A DNA stretch of 38,364 nt from a virus: IMG/VR virus record IMGVR_UViG_3300031566_000167, positions 1-38,364 of that record; one strand, written 5' to 3'. The translations under genes and the position numbers were made by a program. Positions 21,603-29,225 of this stretch are shown here, piece after piece; positions within the stretch are counted from its first letter, which is position 1, and each line of letters opens with the position of its first letter. The notes under the pieces are model-generated. The model had not been told where the DNA came from. It saw only the letters and a list, made by a program, of their open reading frames with translations, and made no database searches.

Positions 21603-21647
21603 CAGCGCATACTCCCAGCGCAGTTGAAGTTTCATGGACGGGGTGAG

Positions 21648-22052
21648 CTATTGCTGTGCGCGATGCTCGCGCACTAGCTCGTCGATTAGCGCGTCAACGT
21701 CAGGTAATTCGCCCCAGGAGGGTTTCCAGTATTGCCGCCAGTTGGGCGGGGCGAACAACTTGTTGTATTCCTCTTGTGTGGCGGCGGTGAGAATCCAGAT
21801 ACAGACGCCCTTCTGCTCCCACTCGGGCCACTTCCGCTTTTGCTGCTTCGTGAACGAGTAGCGCTTTGGCTGCTTTACGTCGATCCAGCGATAGCTCCAC
21901 TTCGGGTGATGGCAGTAAAGGTCAGGGATGCCCATCTGATAGGCGTTGCCAATCATCCGTTCAACAAGCCACCCACGAGCCTTCAGATACTCCACCACGT
22001 CTTGCTGGATGTACCATTCCGGCCCGTGCTTGGGCCGGCGGATTTTGCTCAT
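21648..22052 (-). CDS. PD-(D/E)XK nuclease, VRR-NUC/resolvase-like
   Basis: This 134-residue protein begins MSKIRRPKHGPEWYIQQDVV. GIPDLYCHHP is followed by RWIDVKQPKRY, the D-x(n)-D-x-K core of small PD-(D/E)XK enzymes such as VRR-NUC and archaeal-type Holliday junction nucleases. It may resolve branched replication intermediates. An upstream in-frame start at 22106 exists but would overlap the next gene; ATG 22052 has a 4-nt overlap with that gene's stop. Confidence 0.78.
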   Translation of the reverse strand: MSKIRRPKHGPEWYIQQDVVEYLKARGWLVERMIGNAYQMGIPDLYCHHPKWSYRWIDVKQPKRYSFTKQQKRKWPEWEQKGVCIWILTAATQEEYNKLFAPPNWRQYWKPSWGELPDVDALIDELVREHRAQQ

Positions 22053-22351
22053 GGCATCTTCCAGGCCAGCCGCTTTGTGAGCCGGCGGAACATGCCTTGG
22101 TGCCATTCCCAGATGCGGAAGGCGTCACAGCGGTGCTGGCACTGGAGCCGAGCCAGCGTGCTGGCGACATAGGAACGCGCAACCTTGGCCGCCGAGGCGG
22201 CATCGTTGCCGATCACAGGCCGGCAGACGAGGCCCAAAAGCCACCACGGCCTGGTGATACACCAGTTGTACTTCGGGTAGTAGTTCCCAATATGCTCCCA
22301 GGAGCCGTCCGCGCATCGGGCCTCAATCTCATAGTGGTTGATGTAGCTCAT
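22049..22351 (-). CDS. Hypothetical protein (100 aa)
   Basis: This 100-residue protein begins MSYINHYEIEARCADGSWEH and has a Trp-rich segment (YNWCITRPWWLLGLV) that might be membrane-associated. A C-terminal basic helix contains RRLTKRLAWK. No family recognised. It overlaps both the DNA polymerase stop and the downstream nuclease start by 4 nt, so it is part of the replication operon. Confidence 0.65.
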   Translation of the reverse strand: MSYINHYEIEARCADGSWEHIGNYYPKYNWCITRPWWLLGLVCRPVIGNDAASAAKVARSYVASTLARLQCQHRCDAFRIWEWHQGMFRRLTKRLAWKMP

Positions 22352-24852
22352 ACCGGTGCCCTTATCTTCACTGTTCGTGAGCCGCCCTTCTTCTCAGCCC
22401 AATTGTCTTGTGCTTCATTCCATGTGAGGCCAATCAAAGGCACCTTTGAACGAAAGGACTCAACAGCTATACCAACCGCCTCTGTAACCTTCTCCACGTA
22501 ATCCGGGTGAGTCGCCACCATCAATTCATCGTGTACGTTGAAGGGGCCAACATAGAGTGGGTGAACACCCACCGGCTGCAAGTCCCAGATCGCCCGTTGC
22601 ACGCTCTTCGTGATCTGGGCACCCGGGCTCTGGATTTCATGGTTCGCGGCAGCCCGCATGTTGGCCGCCTGCATGGCGAAGGCTGCTCCATAGAGGGCCG
22701 ACTGCGATGCGCCGCCGGCTGTCTGGACGCGATCACGCCGGACCACCTTGATCTTCACGTCCTTCCAGTGCTTGGGCGGCTTGTTGGCCAAGTCGTAGAG
22801 GGCTTTGCAGATACGGTTTTCCAAAGTGAAATAGCGACGAAAGCCAAGGAAGGATTCCACGTAATTGGCCGGGTCCACCCAGACAACCTGTGTGCCGATA
22901 CCCCCGGGCTGTCGCATTGAGCAGAATGCCTCAAACACCCGCCCTCGCCACTTCTTGACACCCTTGTATCGCTTGCCGAAGGCGTCAATGGCATCACGAG
23001 CATCCTGTTCCCTGACGCCCAGCTTATTCATCAGCGTCGTGTGATCGCCGCCATAGAGGATGGCACCAAAGAAGCCTTGCTTGCCCTTCGTGTATAGATC
23101 ATTCTCCATACCGGCTGTTGCCTTGATCTCCTCATAGGTGTAACCAGGAAAGAGGGCCATGCCAAAAAGAGCATGAATCTTCTTTCCTTGCTGCAACTCA
23201 GCACGCAAGGCGTCATCGTCGCACACGGCATCGGCAATCGTCACCTCGAAAGCATCGAAGTCGCCGCCACAGAGGGTGTAATTGTCCCAGGCCAGCGGAA
23301 ACTGCTTGCGAACTTCCTTCGTGGCCTTAATACCCTGGGCGTTGAGGCCATCTGACCCGCTCATGCGGGAGGAGAGCGCACCAATCACATTGAAGCTGGC
23401 ATGAAACTTGCCAGCCAAAAGCAGCTTCTTATACAGTTCCACTTCCTTGGCAGCCGTCTTCACGTTGAGAATCTGCTTGCTTCGCACGGCCGCCGGATGT
23501 TTGCCCACAGGTACATCCCCCTCACCGTGACAGCGGGCACACTGCGGGTCCGACCCCTCGCAACGGGTGCAGGGTTCAGGCTCTCCGACGAGGCCCAGCC
23601 CGCCGCACTCCGGGCAGGGCGACGGCTTAATGTCGCTGCCCTCGGGTGGCGGGTCCAGAGTCACAACACTCTTGCCCTTGCAGACTGGGCACTGCTCACC
23701 GATCTCCCACTTGACAATGGCTTCGAGGTTGGTCTTCCTCGTGCTTTCTTCAAGGATCACCGCCTCGGTGTCATCACAGGCAGCCGTGATGTAGGCCCGC
23801 ACCTCACTCGGCTTATTGATGTTGACCGGGCTGGCATCTACCCTAGCCTGAGCCTCGGCCAGCAGACCGTTCATACCAGCATGATTGATCTTGAAGCCGC
23901 GCCAGCGGATGCTGGCGACCATACAGGTGAGGATTGAGTCATCATCGCCGTGGGGCGGATCGCCGAAGTGATGATCGAGTGCCCGGGTGTAGACAATATC
24001 GTCGTTGGCGTACTCGCGGGCGTTCTCATGTGTGCGCCAGTGTTCAACGAACCTGTGGATCACGCCGGGCCAGGCGTAACCTTTGACTCGCACCTCGCCT
24101 TTAGGAGTTTTGCCCCAGATGGCCCAATCCTTCTCCGGCGTGGAGATGGCCAGGGCGGTAGGGGCGTAGCCCAACTCAATAGGTCGCCAATCCGTAGGTG
24201 GTTCCACATCCTTGTAGTGAAACTTGGGCTTCAACTTCAGAACATGCTCAGCCAAAAACTTCAAGCCGCCGGCCGGGTTGAACCGAAGCACCACGTCCTT
24301 GAAATCCGGGTCGATGTCGCCATAGCGGTCATGGCGGTCAAAGACCTGCCACTTGGGAGCCTCTGGATCGCTGGACTTGGCAAAGTAGATGTTGTCCAGT
24401 TCGATCCGTTTTTCCAACTCGGCCGCCAGAGCATAAGCTAGTGCGATGGGCACCCGCTTGATGCGGACATCATTGCGGCTCATAAGCGATTGCATCGGAC
24501 CCTTGCGGCTGTGCATCAGCAAGTCAAGGGCGCTGTACGGCTTGACGCAGGGGCCATTTTGCGCGGCCGGCTCCAGCATAGCGATCTCGTTGACGTGCTC
24601 GATGGGTAGCCACTCGGGATCGCAGAGCCGGAGAATGGTGTAGAGTTTCGTGATATGGAACCAATCGAACGAGAGGTTGAAGCCCACAACGATATTCTCA
24701 CAGAACCACTCGATCAGAACCAATGTCTCTCGCACTGTCTGATGCCACACCTCATACAAATGAATGGGTCCATCTTCTAGCGCGTATTGCAGGAGAACCG
24801 GCATCCCATGCAGCCCACACGTCTCAGAATCAAGGTAGACTTTTCTAGGCAT
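22348..24852 (-). CDS. Family A DNA polymerase (T7/Pol I type) with zinc module in the thumb
   Basis: The 834-residue enzyme has an N-terminal 3'-5' exonuclease: YLDSETCG (Asp8, Glu10), GFNLSFDW (Asp63) and YANDDIV (Tyr281, Asp285). The polymerase domain has motif A GGDFDAFEVT (Asp531), motif B KQGFFGAILYGG (Lys591, Tyr600) and motif C NVHDEL (His774, Asp775, Glu776). It lacks a 5' nuclease domain, as in T7 gp5. Residues 388-441 hold four CxxC pairs (388/391, 413/416, 428/431, 438/441) with CxGxG-like spacing, as in the DnaJ zinc domain. This insert lies in the thumb, where T7 polymerase has its thioredoxin-binding loop, and may hold a processivity partner or DNA. ATG 24852 was chosen because the exonuclease motif starts at once. 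Confidence 0.95.
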   Translation of the reverse strand: MPRKVYLDSETCGLHGMPVLLQYALEDGPIHLYEVWHQTVRETLVLIEWFCENIVVGFNLSFDWFHITKLYTILRLCDPEWLPIEHVNEIAMLEPAAQNGPCVKPYSALDLLMHSRKGPMQSLMSRNDVRIKRVPIALAYALAAELEKRIELDNIYFAKSSDPEAPKWQVFDRHDRYGDIDPDFKDVVLRFNPAGGLKFLAEHVLKLKPKFHYKDVEPPTDWRPIELGYAPTALAISTPEKDWAIWGKTPKGEVRVKGYAWPGVIHRFVEHWRTHENAREYANDDIVYTRALDHHFGDPPHGDDDSILTCMVASIRWRGFKINHAGMNGLLAEAQARVDASPVNINKPSEVRAYITAACDDTEAVILEESTRKTNLEAIVKWEIGEQCPVCKGKSVVTLDPPPEGSDIKPSPCPECGGLGLVGEPEPCTRCEGSDPQCARCHGEGDVPVGKHPAAVRSKQILNVKTAAKEVELYKKLLLAGKFHASFNVIGALSSRMSGSDGLNAQGIKATKEVRKQFPLAWDNYTLCGGDFDAFEVTIADAVCDDDALRAELQQGKKIHALFGMALFPGYTYEEIKATAGMENDLYTKGKQGFFGAILYGGDHTTLMNKLGVREQDARDAIDAFGKRYKGVKKWRGRVFEAFCSMRQPGGIGTQVVWVDPANYVESFLGFRRYFTLENRICKALYDLANKPPKHWKDVKIKVVRRDRVQTAGGASQSALYGAAFAMQAANMRAAANHEIQSPGAQITKSVQRAIWDLQPVGVHPLYVGPFNVHDELMVATHPDYVEKVTEAVGIAVESFRSKVPLIGLTWNEAQDNWAEKKGGSRTVKIRAPV

Positions 24853-25363
24853 GATAAAGCTGGTCGTCGTACTCACCAATGAACCGCAGGATTTCCCGCT
24901 CGTCTTGAACGACCCGCCGGGCATTTTCCGCGCCGCTGGCATCAACTTCGGCACAACACTCGCACAGCACCTCCAGGGCAATGGCGTAAGTCTTCCAGTG
25001 GTCTCTCGCGTAGGTAGCAAACATCAAGGCGACCGTTGAAGCGGCCGTCTGGTTGACAAGCTGCGAAGCCAGGACATCCCAACTTTCCGAAACTTTCTCT
25101 GCTTGCGTACAAAGATTGACAAGCTGCGGAGCCAGGACATCCCAACTTTCCGTAACTTTCTCTGCTTGCATACAAAGATTGCAGGCCGCCTCCTGAAGAG
25201 ACAGATTGGCCTCCTGACAAATGGTCAACTCCATCTGGCAAGAAGCCAAAGCCATTCGATATTGCTCAATCTCGCGCCGTTTGCGTGCAAACAGGAGGAG
25301 GAAGTAGATGCCGCACAAAGTCACAAGTGTGCAGGCGCAGATTGTGAGCACAGTTGTCATCAT
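24845..25363 (-). CDS. Membrane-anchored coiled-coil protein with 21-residue tandem repeat (172 aa)
   Basis: The N-terminus has one transmembrane helix (TVLTICACTLVTLCGIYFLL), followed by basic residues and a long helical, coiled-coil-like region. Two 21-residue copies of CxQAEKVxESWDVLAxQLVN come from a 63 bp DNA duplication. The rest is helical and contains several cysteines (CECCAEVD). It may form a membrane-linked scaffold next to replication proteins, but nothing shows its function. Its TAG stop lies 8 nt inside the DNA polymerase start, so the two are coupled. GGAG precedes ATG 25363. Confidence 0.7.
   Translation of the reverse strand: MMTTVLTICACTLVTLCGIYFLLLFARKRREIEQYRMALASCQMELTICQEANLSLQEAACNLCMQAEKVTESWDVLAPQLVNLCTQAEKVSESWDVLASQLVNQTAASTVALMFATYARDHWKTYAIALEVLCECCAEVDASGAENARRVVQDEREILRFIGEYDDQLYHA
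25055..25180 (-). repeat. Tandem duplication of 63 bp (2 copies)
   Basis: Copies at 25055-25117 and 25118-25180 differ at only three positions (a/g, a/t, g/a). The duplication is in frame in the coiled-coil gene and looks recent. Confidence 0.95.
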
Positions 25364-25399
25364 AGGGGTTTCTCCATCGGGTAGATAAGGGCAACGACG

Positions 25400-25798
25400 T
25401 TAGAACACGTCGAGATGCCATTCTTTGCCACGCACCGATGCGGACAGGACTACGCCCGTCTCGAACACCGCGTTGCGGAATACAATGACAAGTCGCCTGG
25501 CAGGGCCGATCCATGCCTGCCGCTTGTCATCACGGTCGAGAGCACTGAATGAGTGATCCAGCAAACCGACCGTGGCCGTATGAAGTCGCGGATCGGTTCC
25601 CGAAACTTCAACATACTGCCTAGTGGGATCGACGATTACCAACTCGTAGATGCCGTTGTCGGTCTCGATCAGAATCGTGTCACCAACATGCCGCTGGCGA
25701 ATGTCGATGCCTTGCTTCGAGTGGTCAATAACGGATTGCAGTGGCGGTGTGACGGCCTCTCCCTGAGCGTCGTCGTAGGGCTCGAAGTTGTCGTGCAT
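25400..25798 (-). CDS. Hypothetical beta-rich protein (132 aa)
   Basis: This 132-residue protein begins MHDNFEPYDDAQGEAVTPPL; the N-terminal part is acidic and likely flexible. The rest has alternating strands (DTILIETDNGIYELVIVDPT, QYVEVSGTD), like a small beta-barrel. No function is known. ATG 25798 is only 9 nt from the end of box 2 of the element at 25808-25848, and GAGGG at the end of the element is its ribosome binding site, so the mRNA leader would be very short. Confidence 0.65.
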   Translation of the reverse strand: MHDNFEPYDDAQGEAVTPPLQSVIDHSKQGIDIRQRHVGDTILIETDNGIYELVIVDPTRQYVEVSGTDPRLHTATVGLLDHSFSALDRDDKRQAWIGPARRLVIVFRNAVFETGVVLSASVRGKEWHLDVF

Positions 25799-25807
25799 GT
25801 TAGGTCC

Positions 25808-25857
25808 CTCTACAAGAGTCGGGGTCAATTTGCCGCTGGGTGGGTCACTTTCTCCAT
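25808..25857 (-). promoter_or_regulatory. Two-box promoter-like element, copy 6
   Basis: Coding strand: GGAGAAA, GTGACCC (25848-25842), 13 bp, TTGACCCCGACTC then TTGTAGAG (to 25808). The ParB-like gene reads through box 1 and the spacer and stops at the TGA inside box 2 (25825-25827). The downstream ATG is only 9 nt away, so the predicted transcription start must be at or near the terminal GAG. Confidence 0.82.
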
Positions 25858-26637
25858 ATCAGCGGTCAATTCCTCATTCGTGATATGACCGGCACACCAT
25901 GCCCCCACCCTTGTTGGGAGGCCCGTGATGCCCAATTCCAACATCTTGGAGACCATCTGATTGATCTCCTCGCGGTTCCGCACGCGGTTGATCCGCTTGG
26001 CCGACTTCTGAAAGGGGCGAAAGCCTTTTCGCCGCCCCGGCTTCCGCTCTCGGTGAGACCGCACTAACTCCTCGGCAGCCCTGATCTGGGCTTCCTTGCC
26101 CTCTTCGATACGATCCAGAATCTCGATGTCCGCCCGCCGCAGCAGGCCGGCGGCCACCATCGTTTGGATTTCTTCCGGCAGTTGCAGGAGGCGAAGCCGT
26201 ATGTAGGCCCAATAGTAGGGCCGCTGCAACTCGGTCTTGACCTTTATGATGGAGGCCCCTTCCGGGAAGAGGCGCTGAATCGCACGAGCCTCTTCGAGAA
26301 TGTTCAGGTCTTTCCTCTCCAGATTCTCCAGGAAGTTCAGCTTGTGTGCTTCCCAGTCAGAGAGATTGGCACGAATGTTGGCTGGAATGGTTTCCCAATC
26401 CAGGAAGGTCATAATCGCCTTGAAACGGCGATGGCCCGCAAGAAGCCGGTATTCATAGTCCGGCCGCTGGTCCCACGGCTGAACGATCACCGGGTACGCG
26501 AGGCCATCCTTCCCAATGCTGTCGGCCAGTTCCTTCACGCTATCCAGAGTAAAGGCGCTACGACAGTTGAAGTCTGGGTCGTAGTAGATCAGGCTTGAAT
26601 GGATGGCGAACGTGTCGTACTGCTCAAGACGTTCCAT
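25825..26637 (-). CDS. ParB/Srx-type nuclease-fold protein
   Basis: The 270-residue protein begins MERLEQYDTFAIHSSLIYYD. The ParB N-domain motifs are RLLAGHRRFKAIMTF (64-78, box II with GHRR) and NFLENLERKDLNILEEARAI, and a helix-turn-helix-like middle follows. It ends in a basic C-terminus (RKPGRRKGFRPFQKSAKR). Such proteins bind CTP and DNA in chromosome segregation; phage copies often act as transcription or DNA-modification factors. No parA partner or parS-like repeat is present. GGAGG precedes ATG 26637. The final codons (KVTHPAAN) are encoded by a promoter-like element. Confidence 0.85.
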   Translation of the reverse strand: MERLEQYDTFAIHSSLIYYDPDFNCRSAFTLDSVKELADSIGKDGLAYPVIVQPWDQRPDYEYRLLAGHRRFKAIMTFLDWETIPANIRANLSDWEAHKLNFLENLERKDLNILEEARAIQRLFPEGASIIKVKTELQRPYYWAYIRLRLLQLPEEIQTMVAAGLLRRADIEILDRIEEGKEAQIRAAEELVRSHRERKPGRRKGFRPFQKSAKRINRVRNREEINQMVSKMLELGITGLPTRVGAWCAGHITNEELTADMEKVTHPAAN

Positions 26638-26917
26638 GAAGGCCCTCCAAGCGATCAAGGATCAGCTTGCCGAAATCAGCAAGGAAGCTGCCGGCGCAGC
26701 CACAGGCGAACAGCACGAACAGGTTGACACTGACCAGAACCAGACCCAGCGCCACGCCGCACCAGAAGCCGCAACACTGATAGCACTCAAACAGGCCATG
26801 ATGCAGCTTCGCGGGCAGTCGATTCTTGGCCCACTCGTCCACGGAGTCCATGATCTCAGAGTCCACCATGATATGAGTCATGCCGACGACACCGAGAATA
26901 AAGAGGATCAGATTCAT
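26624..26917 (-). CDS. Small membrane protein with CYQCCGFWCG motif (97 aa)
   Basis: This 97-residue protein begins MNLILFILGVVGMTHIMVDS. Two or three hydrophobic segments flank FECYQCCGFWCGVALGLVLV. The 'T-H-x-x-V-D-S' plus Cys-rich 'C-x-x-C-x-G-x-W' pattern resembles DUF1360-type small membrane proteins of phages. Function unknown. Its start forms an ATGA overlap with the upstream metallophosphoesterase, and 14 nt overlap the ParB-like start. Confidence 0.68.
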   Translation of the reverse strand: MNLILFILGVVGMTHIMVDSEIMDSVDEWAKNRLPAKLHHGLFECYQCCGFWCGVALGLVLVSVNLFVLFACGCAGSFLADFGKLILDRLEGLHGTS

Positions 26918-27912
26918 ATCGGTAGCCTCGTCATATTGGAAACCGCACAGCCATTGATCCAATCGAAGACCCCAACCGCCCCCTGAGCGGGCTCGATGCA
27001 AAAAAAGCTGTTGACTCGCTCGGCCCAGGTGCCTGTGTTGTAAAGCCGGAGACCGACATGCCCCGCACGATGCGTGTGACCTGAGACAATGAAGTAGCCG
27101 GGATAAAGAGATGCGAGCCGGCGATTCATGGTTTTGAAGCGATCCGCCCGACCCAGAAGTCGATAGACGACACTCAACACCCGCTCCATGCGGCCCACAA
27201 CAGCCTCTTCAACCATTTGGTACTTATTGACCCACGGCGAGCCGTTTCGGTCTTCCCAGATGCCCGAATAGATGGCCGAGATGCGGCCCTTGCCCGGCGT
27301 GTCGCTGGCACAGTACGGGTCGGCTTGGTGGCCGTGGATGAACTTGAATCTCTGACCGCCGATGATCTCCTCGTGCTCCATCACCATCCGGTCGAAGAAG
27401 GTGTGGCGGAACATAGTGCTGTTGCAGAAATAAAGCAGGTCGGCGTCATGGTTGCCCAAGACATAGCGGACTCCCATTTCGGCCAGCCGGTCCAGGAGCC
27501 AAAGGTGCTTCATAATCACCTTGCTCACGTTGGCCTGCCAAAACTCGAACAGGTCGCCCAAGATAATCAGGCGGCCCTTCTGCTCCTCCACGTAGTCGAG
27601 AAAGGCCAGAAATTGTTTCATCTTGTCGCCGACCGCAAAGTTGTCTCGCGGCCCGCCATCGCCAAGATGCAGGTCGCTCACGCAGTAGATCGGGCACCGG
27701 CTCCCTCGCGGCTCGGTCCATTTCTTCTCTGGCTTCGTGGCGAAGGTGGCTGCCTGCGGGCACGAGAGATGATCTATCATGACACTAAGGTCTCCAGGAT
27801 GACGATCGAAATCAAACCATTCGCAGCACGCCACACGAAGCGAGCGCTTTACAACATCAAGGTCTGTGTCTTCGGGCATGGCTTTGAGAAGCATGGTAAC
27901 TTGCAGGTCCAT
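26914..27912 (-). CDS. Calcineurin-like metallophosphoesterase
   Basis: The 332-residue protein has all five motifs: YCVSDLHLGDGG (Asp80, His82), LIILGDLFEFW (Asp about 119), VLGNHDADL, FIHGHQADP and VSGHTHRAG. The GNHDAD and HGHQAD spacing resembles LpxH-type and phage phosphoesterases, but a specific substrate cannot be assigned. The N-terminal 75 residues before the first motif are extra and begin MDLQVTMLLKAMPEDTDLDV. The start has no obvious ribosome binding site; ATG 27894 or 27879 are possible. Three tRNA genes lie directly upstream. Confidence 0.85.
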   Translation of the reverse strand: MDLQVTMLLKAMPEDTDLDVVKRSLRVACCEWFDFDRHPGDLSVMIDHLSCPQAATFATKPEKKWTEPRGSRCPIYCVSDLHLGDGGPRDNFAVGDKMKQFLAFLDYVEEQKGRLIILGDLFEFWQANVSKVIMKHLWLLDRLAEMGVRYVLGNHDADLLYFCNSTMFRHTFFDRMVMEHEEIIGGQRFKFIHGHQADPYCASDTPGKGRISAIYSGIWEDRNGSPWVNKYQMVEEAVVGRMERVLSVVYRLLGRADRFKTMNRRLASLYPGYFIVSGHTHRAGHVGLRLYNTGTWAERVNSFFCIEPAQGAVGVFDWINGCAVSNMTRLPI

Positions 27913-27931
27913 GAGGGTACTCGCAGAGAAG

Positions 27932-28004
27932 AGCCGGCGATCGGACTTGAACCGACAACCGGCTGATTACAAATCAGCAGCCCTGCCAATTGGGCTACGC
28001 CGGC
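27932..28004 (-). tRNA. tRNA-Thr (UGU)
   Basis: A 73-nt cloverleaf. Acceptor GCCGGCG pairs with CGCCGGC, the D-arm holds GCCC ... GGGC, the anticodon arm is GCUGA UUUGUAA UCAGC (anticodon UGU) and the T-arm is GUCGG UUCAAGU CCGAU with one G-U pair. No 3' CCA is encoded. It reads ACA and neighbouring Thr codons. It is the last of three tandem tRNAs. Confidence 0.9.
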
Positions 28005-28008
28005 AAGA

Positions 28009-28082
28009 GTTGCGGGGCGGGGATCGAACCCGCGACCTTCAGATTATAGGCCTGACAAGCTACCGACTGCTCCACCCCGCAA
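28009..28082 (-). tRNA. tRNA with anticodon UAU (Ile-type; initiator-like body)
   Basis: A 74-nt cloverleaf with acceptor UUGCGGG/CCCGCAA, anticodon arm UCAGG CCUAUAA UCUGA and T-arm GCGGG UUCGAUC CCCGC. The body is close to bacterial initiator tRNA (GGAGCAGUCGGUAGCUUGUC; AUAAUCUGAAGGUCG). The anticodon loop is CCUAUAA instead of CUCAUAA, giving anticodon UAU and C33 in place of the nearly universal U33. The linker after the acceptor has one extra base. It may read AUA; charging identity is uncertain. No CCA is encoded. Confidence 0.75.
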
Positions 28083-28083
28083 G

Positions 28084-28155
28084 CTGTAGCGGCAGGACTC
28101 GAACCTGCAACCATCGGATTAACAGTCCGGTGCGCTACCGTTGCGCCACGCTACA
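28084..28155 (-). tRNA. tRNA-Asn (GUU)
   Basis: A 72-nt cloverleaf. Acceptor UGUAGCG pairs with CGCUACA, the D-arm has GCGC ... GCGC, the anticodon loop is CUGUUAA (anticodon GUU, CGGA/UCCG stem with one end mismatch) and the T-arm is GCAGG UUCGAGU CCUGC. It lies 1 nt before the next tRNA. No CCA encoded. Confidence 0.9.
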
Positions 28156-28177
28156 GTGACTTCCGTGTGTGGGCCGA

Positions 28178-28483
<306 letters not shown>

Positions 28484-28512
28484 GAAAGTCTCCTGATGGA
28501 AAAGGGATAGGT

Positions 28513-28560
28513 CTCTACAGTAGTCGGGGTCAAAACCGTCCCAGCCGGCTCACGAATTTT
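28513..28560 (-). promoter_or_regulatory. Two-box promoter-like element, copy 7
   Basis: Coding strand: AAAATTC, GTGAGCC (28553-28547), 13 bp, TTGACCCCGACTA then CTGTAGAG (to 28513). It is the most divergent box 2 (ACTACTGTAGAG). The poly-Asp gene starts 29 nt downstream, followed by the tRNA cluster, so this element probably drives tRNA expression. Confidence 0.78.
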
Positions 28561-28595
28561 GGTCGGGCGGCTTCTCTGGTTCGCAACAAGGCCAT
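28530..28595 (-). CDS. Possible 21-residue peptide
   Basis: ATG 28595 with AAGG 9 nt upstream starts the frame MALLRTREAARPKFVSRLGR and Phe, ending at the TGA inside box 2 of the element. It copies the pattern at other elements, where an upstream gene ends in the element, but its size makes it uncertain. It otherwise fills the 155-nt gap between the poly-Asp gene and the gene at 28638. Confidence 0.25.
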   Translation of the reverse strand: MALLRTREAARPKFVSRLGRF

Positions 28596-28637
28596 CCGAT
28601 TCAGCCTTCTCGTCTAATCCAGAGACCGGCTACCCGC

Positions 28638-28841
28638 TCATGGTTTGTCGATTCTCTCGGTAGTAAAGTCGAACATGAGAGTGTCGCGCTCATTTAGCTC
28701 GAAGTGTTCTGGAATCAGGACACGAACGGTCACGCCACCCTTGGGCCGCCTTCCGATCACGTAGTAGTGGTTCACCAGTCGCGGCTCGCAACCGCGCTGG
28801 TGAACCGTAATCTTCAGGCGGTATCGCTCGTCACTAAACAT
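28638..28841 (-). CDS. Small hypothetical protein (67 aa)
   Basis: This 67-residue protein begins MFSDERYRLKITVHQRGCEP and has an alternating-strand pattern (VTVRVLIPEHFELNERDTLM). No domain recognised. It overlaps the upstream gene by 8 nt. The two genes have similar size and a comparable beta-rich pattern, so they may be distant duplicates, but identity is low. Confidence 0.6.
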   Translation of the reverse strand: MFSDERYRLKITVHQRGCEPRLVNHYYVIGRRPKGGVTVRVLIPEHFELNERDTLMFDFTTERIDKP

Positions 28842-29037
28842 GCTTCAGCACATCCGCTGCATCATGCAGGTTGAAGTGCAATTCGTCGTCCGTGACGAAC
28901 TCGACACGGCAGAGTGGAAACACGATGCGAACTACATCGTCTTCGTAGGTCGTAATGATCTTGTTGGTCAACTCAAAACTCTCGATGCACTCTCCATCCC
29001 GCCAGTGTTCGACAATGAACTTACTGTCTAGCATCAT
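28834..29037 (-). CDS. Small hypothetical protein (67 aa)
   Basis: This 67-residue protein begins MMLDSKFIVEHWRDGECIES and ends LHFNLHDAADVLKHV. Short beta-strands alternate with charged loops (VVRIVFPLCRVEFVTDDE). AAGGGG is 4 nt before the ATG pair at 29037/29034. Function unknown. Confidence 0.62.
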   Translation of the reverse strand: MMLDSKFIVEHWRDGECIESFELTNKIITTYEDDVVRIVFPLCRVEFVTDDELHFNLHDAADVLKHV

Positions 29038-29049
29038 CTGACCCCTTCC

Positions 29050-29223
29050 TTACAGATGAGCCGGCCTCCCCGTGCGGTGGGCAATGGCGAGGGCCTGCTG
29101 GCGGGCCTTTTCCTTCGCCCGTTCGCGGCTGGCTTTGTTGCCCGACACATAGGTGTACTTCGCACCGGTTGTGCCGTATTGGTAAGCCAGCTTACCGTTC
29201 TTCATGGTTCTGTGAATAGGCAT
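29050..29223 (-). CDS. Small conserved phage protein (57 aa)
   Basis: This 57-residue basic protein begins MPIHRTMKNGKLAYQYGTTG and ends in a Lys/Arg/Ala-rich helix (ASRERAKEKARQQALAIAHR). The 'Y-Q-Y-G-x-x-G-x-x-Y-T-Y' followed by a basic helix is a pattern of short phage proteins with no assigned function. ATG 29223 has GGGAG 7 nt upstream. The first residues of a longer in-frame ORF (29253) overlap the lipoprotein gene. Confidence 0.7.
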   Translation of the reverse strand: MPIHRTMKNGKLAYQYGTTGAKYTYVSGNKASRERAKEKARQQALAIAHRTGRPAHL

Positions 29224-29225
29224 GT

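Noticed and set aside
25825-26637. A ParABS partition system
   Set aside because: A ParB-like protein is present, but there is no ParA ATPase nearby and no parS-like repeats, so a partition role is not supported.
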